Shown one piece after another: positions 1-8,101 of a stretch of 64,000 nt of DNA. This stretch comes from Pontibacterium granulatum (lineage in GTDB: Bacteria; Pseudomonadota; Gammaproteobacteria; Pseudomonadales; Balneatricaceae): NCBI RefSeq assembly GCF_029961155.1, contig NZ_JASBRH010000014.1:1-64000 (forward strand), in the 5' to 3' direction. Below the pieces are notes generated by a model. The model made no database searches and had not been told where the DNA came from. It saw only the letters and a list, made by a program, of their open reading frames with translations. A program made the position numbers and the translations under genes. Positions within the stretch are counted from its first letter, which is position 1; every line of letters starts with the position of its first letter.

Positions 1-16
1 GAATAAAATTTGTTGC

Positions 17-92
17 GTCCCATTCGTCTAGTGGCCTAGGACACCGCCCTTTCACGGCGGTAACAGGGGTTCGAACCCCCTATGGGACGCCA
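17..92 (+). tRNA. tRNA-Glu (anticodon TTC)
   Basis: A full cloverleaf can be folded. The 7-bp acceptor stem is GTCCCAT at 17-23 paired with ATGGGAC at 82-88, followed by discriminator G and an encoded CCA at 90-92. The anticodon loop reads CTTTCAC, giving anticodon TTC for glutamate. The T-arm GGGGTTCGAACCCC is perfect. It stands alone at the window edge; any tRNA partners to the left are out of view. Confidence 0.97.
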
Positions 93-282
93 TTCCTATC
101 TAACGTTCTGTTTCCCAATATTTTTCCTGATTCCTTGATCCAGGCGAAGCCTTTTTCAAAATTCTGAATTAAACTTAAACATGTCCTTTCGTGTTGTGGT
201 TGCATCCGCAACAGGGCGCTTGTTCCTTTCCTTTAACCATCAGGGTGGATGTGCCGACTACAACAGTGGAAGTGTTTGGGTC

Positions 283-705
283 ATGAAATTTCTTCGCGTT
301 CCGTTTCTCCTTTCGATCATGTTGCTGGCCAGTGTTTATGTGCACGCAGGCAGCGTGGTCGTGAACACCGGTGTGAACGAGATCTCCATCAGTCGTCAAT
401 TTTTGCTGTCCGCTTTTGCTATGCGTACAAAGCGCTGGTCTGATGGCACGCCGATTCAGGTGTTTGTTTTGCCGGATGAGAATCCTCACCACGTCCGGTT
501 CGTTAAATCGTCTTTGCATATTTTTCCCTATCAGCTGAGAAATATCTGGGATCGGGCGGTGTTTTCCGGTTCTGGTCAGTCGCCACATGTCGTGCAAAGT
601 GAAGAGGAGATGCTGGAGCGTATACGGACAGTGAAAGGAGCGGTAGGGTATACCTCAAAGGAATTGGAGGGTGAGCACGGTGTTAAACAGCTCAAAGTTT
701 ATTAA
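283..705 (+). CDS. PstS-like periplasmic protein (phosphate ABC transporter substrate-binding family)
   Basis: A 140-residue protein with a clear Sec signal peptide (MKFLRVPF, hydrophobic core, cleavage expected after VHA near residue 22). The mature part has the FLLSAF...W.DGTPIQVF pattern of small PstS-like periplasmic binding proteins, and the C-terminal GAVGYTS segment fits the same fold. I chose the ATG at 283 because the signal peptide starts there; a longer frame runs upstream to 181. It overlaps the next gene by 35 bases, so the two are translationally linked. It is far shorter than true PstS and no Pst permease is nearby, so a sensory or binding role with the downstream porin-like and c-di-GMP genes is more likely than uptake. 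That role is inference. Confidence 0.75.
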   Translation: MKFLRVPFLLSIMLLASVYVHAGSVVVNTGVNEISISRQFLLSAFAMRTKRWSDGTPIQVFVLPDENPHHVRFVKSSLHIFPYQLRNIWDRAVFSGSGQSPHVVQSEEEMLERIRTVKGAVGYTSKELEGEHGVKQLKVY

Positions 706-1897
706 GTGGTTTGCGTTCCCGATGCTGTGGTTGCCGCATTGGGCTTCTGCGTCCGGGGCCGATAGCTGGGAAGTGAATGGATTTGCGACTCAGGGTTTCT
801 TTTATTCTGACCACAACAATATTTATGGCCAGAGTGAAGATGGCAGTCTGGATTTCAGGGAGCTGGCGGTCAATGGCGTATGGCAAACAGATAATCTGTT
901 TTTTGCCAGTCAGTTGATGTCACGCCGTGCAGGCGAAGCGCAGGATGGTAGCCCACAGGTAGACTATGCACTTTTTGATTATCGCTTTGCCGAAAGCATA
1001 GATGGCCGTGCGGGAATCCGGGTGGGTAGAATTAAAAATCCATTCGGCTTCTATAATGAAACTCGTGACGTTGCGTTCACGCGACCAAGTATTTTGTTGG
1101 CGCAAGCAGTTTATTTCGACAACGCACGTGATCTGCTGCTCTCTTCTGACGGTGTATCCCTCTACGGTTCCCGTTATATGGAGCATGGATGGCTGGATAT
1201 GGATCTGTTGTTTGGTAAACCCAACACAGAAACTACCGTTGAATACGCTTATCTGAGCCGCGATTGGCCAGGAGAATTTAACGACAGTAATGGCTTCATG
1301 TGGCGTACTGTCTACAATACAAGTGATCAACGCTGGCGTTTGGGGTTCACAATGGGACGTTTCAATCTCGAGTACAACGCTGATGAAGCCGCATTGGCTG
1401 CGTTGCCACTGCCTACGCAGATGATTGCGCCGCAGGATGGGCATATTGATATCGATGCCTATTTGCTATCTGCGCAATTCAACCTTGAGCATTGGAGTTT
1501 TACTGCTGAACTGTCGCGCCAGAAAGTGAATTGGGGAACATTGGACGGTATTTTTGCCACCGATCCGGAAAACCGGTTTGAGTCCGGGTATCTGCAGGCA
1601 GAGTACCGCATCAGTCCGAACTGGACTCTGATGGCACGTTACGAAGAGCTGTATCTGGATATTGAAGATCGTGACGGCCGCCAGGCAGAAGCCATACTGG
1701 GCAAGCCTGCCCATACTCAATTTGCAAAAGATCTGATCCTGGGAGTGGGGTGGCAACCCGACCCGCAGTGGTCATTTCGCGCTGAATGGCACAAGGTACG
1801 TGGTACCGCATGGTTACCAGAGCAAGACAACCCTGATCAGAATGCATTGCGCAAAAACTGGAATTTATTCGCGTTACAGGCAACCTATAGGTTCTGA
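671..1897 (+). CDS. Porin-like outer-membrane protein
   Basis: 408 residues from a GTG start; AAGGA lies eight bases upstream, inside the previous gene. The N-terminus is a signal sequence ending near ASASGAD. The body alternates short aromatic-rich strands (NGFATQGFFYSD, GIRVGRIKNPFGFYN, LQAEYRISPNWTLMARYE) and the chain ends in ATYRF, the terminal aromatic typical of outer-membrane beta-barrels. It resembles the porin-like proteins found beside c-di-GMP sensors in marine gammaproteobacteria. The gene ends five bases before the GGDEF/EAL gene starts, so the three genes form one operon. Substrate is unknown. An in-frame ATG at 722 would shorten the signal region and is a less likely start. 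Confidence 0.8.
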   Translation: MSTVLNSSKFIKWFAFPMLWLPHWASASGADSWEVNGFATQGFFYSDHNNIYGQSEDGSLDFRELAVNGVWQTDNLFFASQLMSRRAGEAQDGSPQVDYALFDYRFAESIDGRAGIRVGRIKNPFGFYNETRDVAFTRPSILLAQAVYFDNARDLLLSSDGVSLYGSRYMEHGWLDMDLLFGKPNTETTVEYAYLSRDWPGEFNDSNGFMWRTVYNTSDQRWRLGFTMGRFNLEYNADEAALAALPLPTQMIAPQDGHIDIDAYLLSAQFNLEHWSFTAELSRQKVNWGTLDGIFATDPENRFESGYLQAEYRISPNWTLMARYEELYLDIEDRDGRQAEAILGKPAHTQFAKDLILGVGWQPDPQWSFRAEWHKVRGTAWLPEQDNPDQNALRKNWNLFALQATYRF

Positions 1898-1902
1898 GGC
1901 AA

Positions 1903-4776
1903 ATGGAAGATCAAGTCGGAAGTCTCGACAAGCAGAAACGGTTTTTCAGCTTACGCTGGAAGACCTTTCTCATGCTTGTGCTTGTGCTCTTCGTGGTGCA
2001 CTGCACTTACTCTTTTATTGCCTACCAGCAGCAAGAACAGCAGTTCCAAATGGAGAGAGACCGACTTAATACGCGCGATGTGGCTGTGTTGGAAGGACTG
2101 GTTTCTTCTTCCTATCAGCGACTGCTGGAGCTTGGGGAGGTACTTTCCCTAATGGCGATTGATCAGTACTCTGAAGATGCTGATCCGTTGGTCGCGCTTA
2201 GCCAGACAATCAACCTCAATTTTGACCGTTTCTCGCTGAACGGCTCTATCGATTCTATCTACTTGTACGATGATCAGGCTCGCCTCATAGAGGGACGGGG
2301 TATGACGCTGGCGCTGCCCAAGTCTGTCGTACAGGAAGTCATCATCACTGAAAAACCCATTCGTAACATGTATTGCTCGGTGGACTGTTTGCGCTATGTG
2401 GCGCTGCCGATTCAGTTCCGCGGCGATAATATGGGGGTCATGGTGGTCGGCCGTACCCTGATTGATGTGGTTTTATCCTTTAACCGCCAGCGCGGGCGGG
2501 ATATCGGCCTTGCGTTCCGTATGCCACGGCATAGCAGTGAACTGCCCGAGTGGGGCCTGAGTTTTAAGTATCTTACCCAGAAGGGGCTGAATATTCAGGT
2601 GTTACAGGCCTTGGTGGCCCAGTACCCATACTCCACCGCGGGAGGTATGTATCAGGTTGAACTGAACGACCGCACCTATGAAGTGGTGCTCAGGGTGCCT
2701 GAAGGGGTGGCCAATGATGTTGCCTTCTGGGTATTGGTGGAAGACCTGACCGACGACCGGCAAGTGCTGTATCGACAGTTCTTCTCCAGCCTGCTATTGG
2801 CTGCGGCAGGCTTGCTGGTGGCTGCGGTATTGCAACTGACCGTGTTGCGTAACCCGATGAATCACCTGTCGCGTATCGCCAAACAGTTGCCAAAACTGGC
2901 GGAAAGCTCCTACGACGAGGTTCGTGAAGAGCTGAAGGACACCACCCCGGCAAAAAGGCATTACTACGACGAGTTGGATGTGTTGTGTGACAGTACGCTG
3001 GATCTGACCAATCAACTGCAGCGACTGGAAGTGTCGATCCTCGAGCGCACCCAAAAATTGCAGGATCGATCCGATGCCCTGGAACGGGAACGTGATTTCG
3101 TTAATAACCTGCTGGATACGGCTCAGGCGATCATTCTGACACAGGATGTGGACGGGCGGATCATGACCCTTAACAGCTGTGGCCAGGATCTGTTGGGCAT
3201 TACCGAAGAGCAGTTGGGCCAGATACGTTTTTCTGAGCTGGGGCATACCAAAGAGACCTGGCAGGAACACCAGCAGCAACTGGAGCGTATCGAGAAAGGG
3301 CATTGCTCCCAGGTGCAGGGTGAGACCCAGGTGCTGGATAAGTTTTCTGAGCGACGCGAAGTGGCCTGGATGCATTCCCGCCTCACTACGCTGTCGGAGA
3401 ATGCGCCGGCCCTACTGACAGTCGGAATCGATATTACCGAACGTAAATTTGCCGAGCGTCAGCTTTACTGGCTGGCTAACCACGACGTTTTGACATCATT
3501 GCCGAACCGACTGCTGTTTAAGAGCCAGTTGGAAGAAAATATCCGTACAGCGCATCGCAACGGTAATTCTATCGCCGTGATGATTTGTGACATCGACGGC
3601 TTTAAAGATGTTAACGATTCCATGGGACATGTTGTGGGTGACGACCTGTTGCGCCAAGCAGCTGAACGCCTGAAGTTTCATGTTGGTGACAAAGACATGC
3701 TGTCCCGTTTGGGAGGGGATGAATTTGTCATCGTTAAGAGCGACATGATTGCAGACGAAAACGTTCAGCAGTTTGCAGAGCCGCTCTTACAGGCGTTCCG
3801 TGAGCCGTTTTATGTGGACGGGTTTGAGATTTATACCACTTTGAGTGTGGGCATCAGTATGTATCCGGAGCACGGTACGGACTTCACAGCGTTAACCAAA
3901 AACGCGGATGTTGCCCTGTTTCATGCCAAGGACTCGGGTAAAAACTGTTGCCGAATGTTCAGTGAGATGATGGGGGTAGCCCGTGATGAACGCTTCTCGC
4001 TGGTGAACGACCTACACAAAGCATTGGATCGCAACGAACTGCACCTGCACTATCAGCCACAGGTAGACGCAGCCACCGGTCGCCTGGTAGGTGTCGAGGC
4101 ACTGATCCGTTGGGAACACCCCGTTGCAGGCACGATCTCTCCGGTTCGCTTTATACCGCTGGCTGAGGAACAGGGATTGATTGTGGAGATCGGTGAATGG
4201 GTATTGTACGAAGCCTGTCGTCAGATGAAGCACTGGCAGTCTCAGGGATTGCACGACGTGAAAGTTGGGGTCAACCTCGCCGGTCAACAGATGATGCACG
4301 AGAACTTGCTGGCGACCATCGATAATGCTCTGAGTATCAGTGGCCTTGATCCGCACTACCTGGATCTAGAGGTTACCGAGAACTTCCTGATCAAGCAGCC
4401 GGAATTGTTGGTGCCGAAACTGTTCAAGTTGCGTGAGAAGGGGATCTCTATCTCGATGGATGACTTCGGTACCGGTTTCTCTTCCCTGAGTTATCTGAAG
4501 AAACTACCGATCGATACGCTCAAGATCGACCGCAGCTTTATCCGCGATATCGGTAGCGATAAAGACGATGAGTCGATCGTTAAGGCGATCATTGTGATGT
4601 GCCACAGTCTTGGCATTGAGGTGCTGGCGGAAGGTGTGGAAACCGATCCGCAGTTGCAGTTCCTGCAGGATCACAATTGTACTCTGATTCAGGGCTATTA
4701 CTTTAGTAAACCGCTGCCGCCGCAGGAGTTGCTGGCCTTTGCTCTGGACCGACAAAGCCAGCTTGAACAAGCGTAA
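1903..4776 (+). CDS. Membrane-bound PAS-GGDEF-EAL cyclic-di-GMP protein
   Basis: 957 residues. Order: TM helix (about 22-43), a periplasmic sensor region of about 240 residues, second TM helix (about 286-308), a linker with a helical stretch, a PAS domain (about 395-515), GGDEF (about 520-690) and EAL (about 700-945). The cyclase motif is intact (SRLGGDEFVIV, near residue 603). The phosphodiesterase motifs are also intact (VEALIRWEHP, DDFGTGFSSL, EGVET), so both activities are possible. The inhibitory site before GGDEF reads GDKD rather than RxxD, so product inhibition is probably lost. Intact motifs and the PAS domain argue against this being LapD, which is catalytically dead. It is last in an operon with a PstS-like protein and a porin-like protein, which may deliver its signal. 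Confidence 0.93.
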   Translation: MEDQVGSLDKQKRFFSLRWKTFLMLVLVLFVVHCTYSFIAYQQQEQQFQMERDRLNTRDVAVLEGLVSSSYQRLLELGEVLSLMAIDQYSEDADPLVALSQTINLNFDRFSLNGSIDSIYLYDDQARLIEGRGMTLALPKSVVQEVIITEKPIRNMYCSVDCLRYVALPIQFRGDNMGVMVVGRTLIDVVLSFNRQRGRDIGLAFRMPRHSSELPEWGLSFKYLTQKGLNIQVLQALVAQYPYSTAGGMYQVELNDRTYEVVLRVPEGVANDVAFWVLVEDLTDDRQVLYRQFFSSLLLAAAGLLVAAVLQLTVLRNPMNHLSRIAKQLPKLAESSYDEVREELKDTTPAKRHYYDELDVLCDSTLDLTNQLQRLEVSILERTQKLQDRSDALERERDFVNNLLDTAQAIILTQDVDGRIMTLNSCGQDLLGITEEQLGQIRFSELGHTKETWQEHQQQLERIEKGHCSQVQGETQVLDKFSERREVAWMHSRLTTLSENAPALLTVGIDITERKFAERQLYWLANHDVLTSLPNRLLFKSQLEENIRTAHRNGNSIAVMICDIDGFKDVNDSMGHVVGDDLLRQAAERLKFHVGDKDMLSRLGGDEFVIVKSDMIADENVQQFAEPLLQAFREPFYVDGFEIYTTLSVGISMYPEHGTDFTALTKNADVALFHAKDSGKNCCRMFSEMMGVARDERFSLVNDLHKALDRNELHLHYQPQVDAATGRLVGVEALIRWEHPVAGTISPVRFIPLAEEQGLIVEIGEWVLYEACRQMKHWQSQGLHDVKVGVNLAGQQMMHENLLATIDNALSISGLDPHYLDLEVTENFLIKQPELLVPKLFKLREKGISISMDDFGTGFSSLSYLKKLPIDTLKIDRSFIRDIGSDKDDESIVKAIIVMCHSLGIEVLAEGVETDPQLQFLQDHNCTLIQGYYFSKPLPPQELLAFALDRQSQLEQA

Positions 4777-4799
4777 GCACCTGTTTCAGCAAATTATAG

Positions 4800-4823
4800 A
4801 GCCTCCAATAGAGAGGCTTTTTT
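4800..4823 (+). terminator. Rho-independent terminator after the GGDEF-EAL gene
   Basis: AGCCTC at 4800-4805 pairs with GAGGCT at 4813-4818 and is followed by a run of T. It lies 24 bases after the stop codon and closes the three-gene operon. Confidence 0.8.
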
Positions 4824-4830
4824 GTGGAGG

Positions 4831-5015
4831 TTGTCCCGTCCTGAATAACGCTGACACTTTTCGAACAGCAAACCGGACGGTGTCAGGAAGTCAGGAACGA
4901 AACCACCCGGCAGGGATATTCCGTCGCGTTTAAATTGTTGGCTGTCGTCCCGATAGAGGTGTGTGATCTAACGTATAAGCAAGCTCAGGACCGTTATGGT
5001 ATTCAAGAGCGTAGC
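4831..5015 (+). mobile_element. Truncated IS3-family element (left end and start of orfA)
   Basis: The segment begins with an end-like sequence (TGTCCCGTCCTGAATAACGC) and continues into a frame from 4884 that reads QEVRNETTRQGYSVAFKLLA, then DLTYKQAQDRYGIQERSS. This matches the helix-turn-helix N-terminus of IS3-type OrfA proteins (GYSVAFKLK..., YKQAQ.RYGIQGRS). The frame stops at 5025-5027. The rest of orfA, all of orfB and the right end are missing. The broken edge lies inside the last codons of the response regulator gene on the other strand, so the element probably removed what once lay downstream of that regulator. Confidence 0.75.
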
Positions 5016-5686
5016 TCCATGATGTAACCCGCTCCCCGTACCGTATGCAACAAGGGAGGATGCCCACCCAAATCGACTTTTTTGCGCAGGCGGCTGATGT
5101 GCACATCGATCACGTTGGTTTGTGGATCAAAGTGGTGGCTCCAAACCCGCTCCAGCAGCATTGCACGGGTTATCATGCACCCAGGGTTGCTGATGAAATA
5201 CTCCAGCATCTGAAACTCGCGGCCATTGAGTTCAATGGCTTCGTCGCCGCGGCTGGCTTTGCCCGACAGCAGGTCCAAGGTCAGGGTGTCGAGCTGACGC
5301 AGATGATCGCTATCGTTGGCTTGTAGCGGTGTTCGGCGTGCCAGTATCTCGGCACGGGCAAGCAGTTCGCTGAACGCAAACGGTTTGACGAGGTAATCGT
5401 CGCCGCCACTGCGCAAGCCTCGAACGCGTTCATCCATGTTGTCCAGAGCACTGACGATCATCACGGGCGTGCTATTGCCTGCAGCCCGCAGAACTTGGAT
5501 GAATTGCATCCCATCCATACGGGGCATCATATGGTCGGTAATTATCAGGTCGTATTCGGTTTGCTGGGCGCAGAGCAGGCCTGCTTGTGTATCGCTAGCG
5601 ATGTTGGTCTGGTGACCGGCGGCGTTGAGGCTCTGGCGGATAAACTCAGCCTGATCGGTGGTGTCCTCGATAATCAGTGCCTTCAT
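5003..5686 (-). CDS. OmpR-family response regulator (orphan)
   Basis: 227 residues. An N-terminal receiver domain carries the acidic pocket IIEDTTDQ, the phosphoacceptor Asp in DLIITDHMMPRMDG, and the conserved Lys in YLVKPFAF. A PhoB/OmpR winged helix follows (LNGREFQMLEYF, DVHISRLRKKVD, VRGAGYIMEL). The start at 5686 is set by AGAAGGGA just upstream; a longer open frame to 5812 lacks this. No histidine kinase is adjacent. The final codons (LRS, stop) lie in sequence that reads as IS3 orfA on the other strand, so the native C-terminus was probably replaced by a few IS-derived residues. On the same strand, upstream, lies a broken PepSY gene, a common partner of this type of two-component system. 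Confidence 0.92.
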   Translation of the reverse strand: MKALIIEDTTDQAEFIRQSLNAAGHQTNIASDTQAGLLCAQQTEYDLIITDHMMPRMDGMQFIQVLRAAGNSTPVMIVSALDNMDERVRGLRSGGDDYLVKPFAFSELLARAEILARRTPLQANDSDHLRQLDTLTLDLLSGKASRGDEAIELNGREFQMLEYFISNPGCMITRAMLLERVWSHHFDPQTNVIDVHISRLRKKVDLGGHPPLLHTVRGAGYIMELRS

Positions 5687-5819
5687 GGCATCCCTTCTGT
5701 GTACTCGATGATGGGACAGCGTGCGGATAAATCTCGAGTCGCGTGCTGCACCGATATTAGTAATCGGCAGATTCTGAATAATCTGAGTACTCGATGGCGG
5801 CACGTGCCTCATTATCCAT

Positions 5820-6072
5820 CTATTCGTCCAGGGTTTCCGTCGCGATAACGCATAGGGAATCGCTATCGAACCGGCTATGCAGGTAGCAGTCCGCGCTTCT
5901 CAACAATGACCGAATAAACCCCTTCATCGTCGGGTTCGCAGTCCAGCTAGGCTTCGATAACCTGACCTGCAAAGCGGTCTTCGACTGTGTTTACCGCATC
6001 GCTCAGTCTGTTTCGGGGGATGGATTCGGAGGGGGCGCCCTGGCCGGTTCTTGCGTTCAGGATGATGAAATG
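5820..6072 (-). pseudogene. Broken PepSY-domain protein gene
   Basis: Reading the minus strand from about 6072 gives HFIILNARTGQGAP, then RLSDAVNTVEDRFAGQVIEA, an in-frame TAG, LDCEPDDEGVYSVIVEKRGL, and after a frame shift RFDSDSLCVIATETLDE with a stop at 5820-5822. This is the layout of a small periplasmic PepSY protein (AV..VE..F.G.V.EAEL...G..VYSV.V...G....V..D...L.V). It carries at least one nonsense change and one frameshift and has lost its start codon, although a GGAGG remains at the expected position upstream. It lies just upstream of the response regulator on the same strand, the usual PepSY-regulator-kinase order. No intact PepSY gene is seen nearby. Confidence 0.72.
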
Positions 6073-6189
6073 TTAGAGGCCTCCGATAAATGACCTAGAC
6101 GTTGTCTGCTTTGCCCGTCTGCAACTCAATGTTGTTGTGGATTGCCAGCGCAATTTCGGAGGCAATACGCAAAGCTTCTTTTCTGTTGA

Positions 6190-6221
6190 AAAAGAATCGC
6201 AGCCGACGGCTGCGATTCTTA
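6190..6221 (-). terminator. Rho-independent terminator of the PA2817-like gene
   Basis: On the minus strand a perfect stem AGAATCGCAGCCG / CGGCTGCGATTCT is followed by TTTTT, about 25 bases after the stop codon of the gene at 6247-6642. Confidence 0.85.
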
Positions 6222-6246
6222 GGGGATGTAGTAAAGGAAAAGGGTC

Positions 6247-6642
6247 TCAGTTCGTGCCAAAGACATTGGAGCGAGCAGCGAGGTAATCGAAGTCTTTTCC
6301 TTCCTCTTCGGCTTCGAAACTCATCTCATCCAGACGCTGGAATTTTTCGATCTCCTCATCCGGCATGTTGTGCAGGCAACTGCCACCGAAGTACCACAAT
6401 AGGTCTCGGGCGATCAGGTGTGCCAGGTCTGGATACATGCGGAATGCACGGTCAATCACCTCCTGACCTTCTGAACGAATGTCGCCAGTACCGGCTTCAA
6501 AGTCCTCGATCAGGTTCTTCAGGTCGTGGATGAACTGTTCATCATCGGTAGCCAGATCTTCACGCGTAAAAGGATCATTCTTAATGAAGTTGTTATAGGC
6601 AATTTTCAGGAAATTCAGGTGGTGAATTTGATAGGGGGTCAT
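6247..6642 (-). CDS. Small acidic conserved protein, PA2817-like
   Basis: 131 residues, strongly acidic, with no signal peptide or membrane segment. It opens MTPYQIHHLNFLKIAYNNFI and contains RAFRMYPDLAHLIARDLLWY, a tryptophan-rich helix followed by FGGSCLHNMPDEEIEKFQRL and an acidic tail. The pattern recalls the PA2817-type family of pseudomonads, which is sometimes labelled a dehydrogenase without evidence. A good ribosome-binding site (GGAGAAATGC) precedes the ATG, and a strong terminator follows. I cannot assign a function. Confidence 0.72.
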   Translation of the reverse strand: MTPYQIHHLNFLKIAYNNFIKNDPFTREDLATDDEQFIHDLKNLIEDFEAGTGDIRSEGQEVIDRAFRMYPDLAHLIARDLLWYFGGSCLHNMPDEEIEKFQRLDEMSFEAEEEGKDFDYLAARSNVFGTN

Positions 6643-6810
6643 GCATTTCTCCGTGGATAATCAACTTCACTGTGTTGCTACAGGTAGAGATGGGGGCAAA
6701 AATCCCAATTACAACGGTGATGAAAAAAGCGGGCTTTATGCGCAAAAGTGTCACCCTGAAAGGTATAATGTGCGCCTCCTGCTGGTAGTGGTCAACCACT
6801 TCTAGAACGA

Positions 6811-7077
6811 GGGAAGGTGCGAACAAGTCCCGTAGGCGCTCTGGCTTTCGGGAAGGTTCACAATTAAGGAAGCGCTTTGCAGTAATGTCCAGACCTTGCA
6901 AAAAGTGCTGACGCTGAGTGTGGATCTTCCCGAAAGCCCCGAAGGGCGAGCCCTTAAGCCTGTATCTGCGGTGTTGTAGTTTTTGTTAAGGGCTACGGCC
7001 ATTAGCTGCAAACTACGCCTTGCATCTACAGGCTTAAGGACTTGCAGAGCACTCACGGGACTTATTTGCATCTTCCC
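6811..7077. mobile_element. MITE-like element with 24-bp-class terminal inverted repeats
   Basis: The left end reads GGGAAGGTGCGAACAAGTCC and continues CGTAGGCGCTCTG. The inverse of the right end reads GGGAAGATGCAAATAAGTCC and continues CGTGAGTGCTCTG. About 27 of 33 positions match over the two ends. Inside are further inverted repeats: GGCTTTCGGGAAG against CTTCCCGAAAGCC, and CCTTAAGCCTGTA against TACAGGCTTAAGG. No coding frame spans it. The ends are related to those of the element at 21364-21657. I see no clear target-site duplication. It sits directly upstream of the yadG transcription unit and may affect its promoter. Confidence 0.65.
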
Positions 7078-7168
7078 AGGCAACGCCAAATGGAAAACAG
7101 TGTTGCAGCCGTTGAATGAGGACCGTGTTGCCCACACTATGCTGACACCAGCCAATCAGGACCAATTC

Positions 7169-8101
7169 ATGACCACTGCGTTATCAATAAACAATCTGCG
7201 AAAAGTATACGGCAACGGCTTTGAGGCGCTTAAAGGGATCTCATTGCAGGTTGAAGAGGGGGATTTCTTTGCCCTGCTCGGACCCAACGGAGCAGGTAAA
7301 TCCACCACCCTAGGTATCGTATCCTCTCTGGTGAACAAAACCGAAGGTTCGGTTTCCGTATTCGGCCACGACCTTGAACGAGAACTTTCCAAGGCCAAGA
7401 TGTGTCTGGGCGTTGTTCCCCAGGAGTTTAACTTCAACATGTTCGAGAAGGTGATCGATATCGTACTGACCCAAGCGGGTTACTACGGTATTCCACTGAA
7501 AGTGGCTCGCGAACGTGCCGAGTTTTACCTGCGTAAGTTGGGCCTGTGGGAGAAGCGGAACGAACGCGCCCGCATGCTCTCCGGGGGGATGAAGCGCCGT
7601 TTGATGATCGCCCGTGCGCTGATTCATAACCCGCGCTTGCTGATACTTGATGAGCCGACCGCCGGTGTGGATATCGAACTGCGTCGCTCCATGTGGGATT
7701 TCCTGCAGGAGATCAACGCTGCGGGCACCACAATTATCCTGACTACCCACTACCTGGAAGAGGCGGAAAGCCTCTGCCGCAATATCGCCATCATCGATCA
7801 TGGCACCATCGTGCAGGATACCAGCATGCGTGAATTGCTGGCGCAACTGAACACCGAGACCTTCATCCTGGACATCACGCCAGCCCAGCAGCAGGCTCCG
7901 CAGCTGAAAGGATACCGCTCTGAATTGGTAGACGATCACACCCTGGTGGTGGAAGTGGAGCGTGAGCAGGGCATGAATGCGATCTTCCAGGCACTGGAAG
8001 CGCAGGATATTCAGGTATCCAGTATGCGCAACAAGGCGAACCGCCTGGAAGAACTGTTCGTTTCTCTGGTGGAACAAAATCTGGAGCAGGAAAAAGCATG
8101 A
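7169..8101 (+). CDS. yadG: ABC exporter ATP-binding protein, YadG family
   Basis: 310 residues. Walker A GPNGAGKST (about residue 37), a Q-loop region VVPQEFNFN, signature LSGGMKRRL, Walker B LLILDEPTAG and switch histidine TTHYLEEAE are all intact, so this is an active ABC ATPase of the daunorubicin-resistance/YadG type. The start at 7169 (MTTALSINNLRKVYG) has AGGA seven bases upstream; the frame is open upstream to 6983 but that part lies in repeat sequence. The stop overlaps the ATG of the permease gene by four bases. Together they form a two-component exporter of unknown substrate in the inner membrane. Confidence 0.93.
   Translation: MTTALSINNLRKVYGNGFEALKGISLQVEEGDFFALLGPNGAGKSTTLGIVSSLVNKTEGSVSVFGHDLERELSKAKMCLGVVPQEFNFNMFEKVIDIVLTQAGYYGIPLKVARERAEFYLRKLGLWEKRNERARMLSGGMKRRLMIARALIHNPRLLILDEPTAGVDIELRRSMWDFLQEINAAGTTIILTTHYLEEAESLCRNIAIIDHGTIVQDTSMRELLAQLNTETFILDITPAQQQAPQLKGYRSELVDDHTLVVEVEREQGMNAIFQALEAQDIQVSSMRNKANRLEELFVSLVEQNLEQEKA

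Noticed and set aside
1903-4776. Assignment of the GGDEF-EAL protein as LapD
   Set aside because: LapD has degenerate GGDEF and EAL motifs and no PAS domain. Here both motifs are intact and a PAS domain is present.
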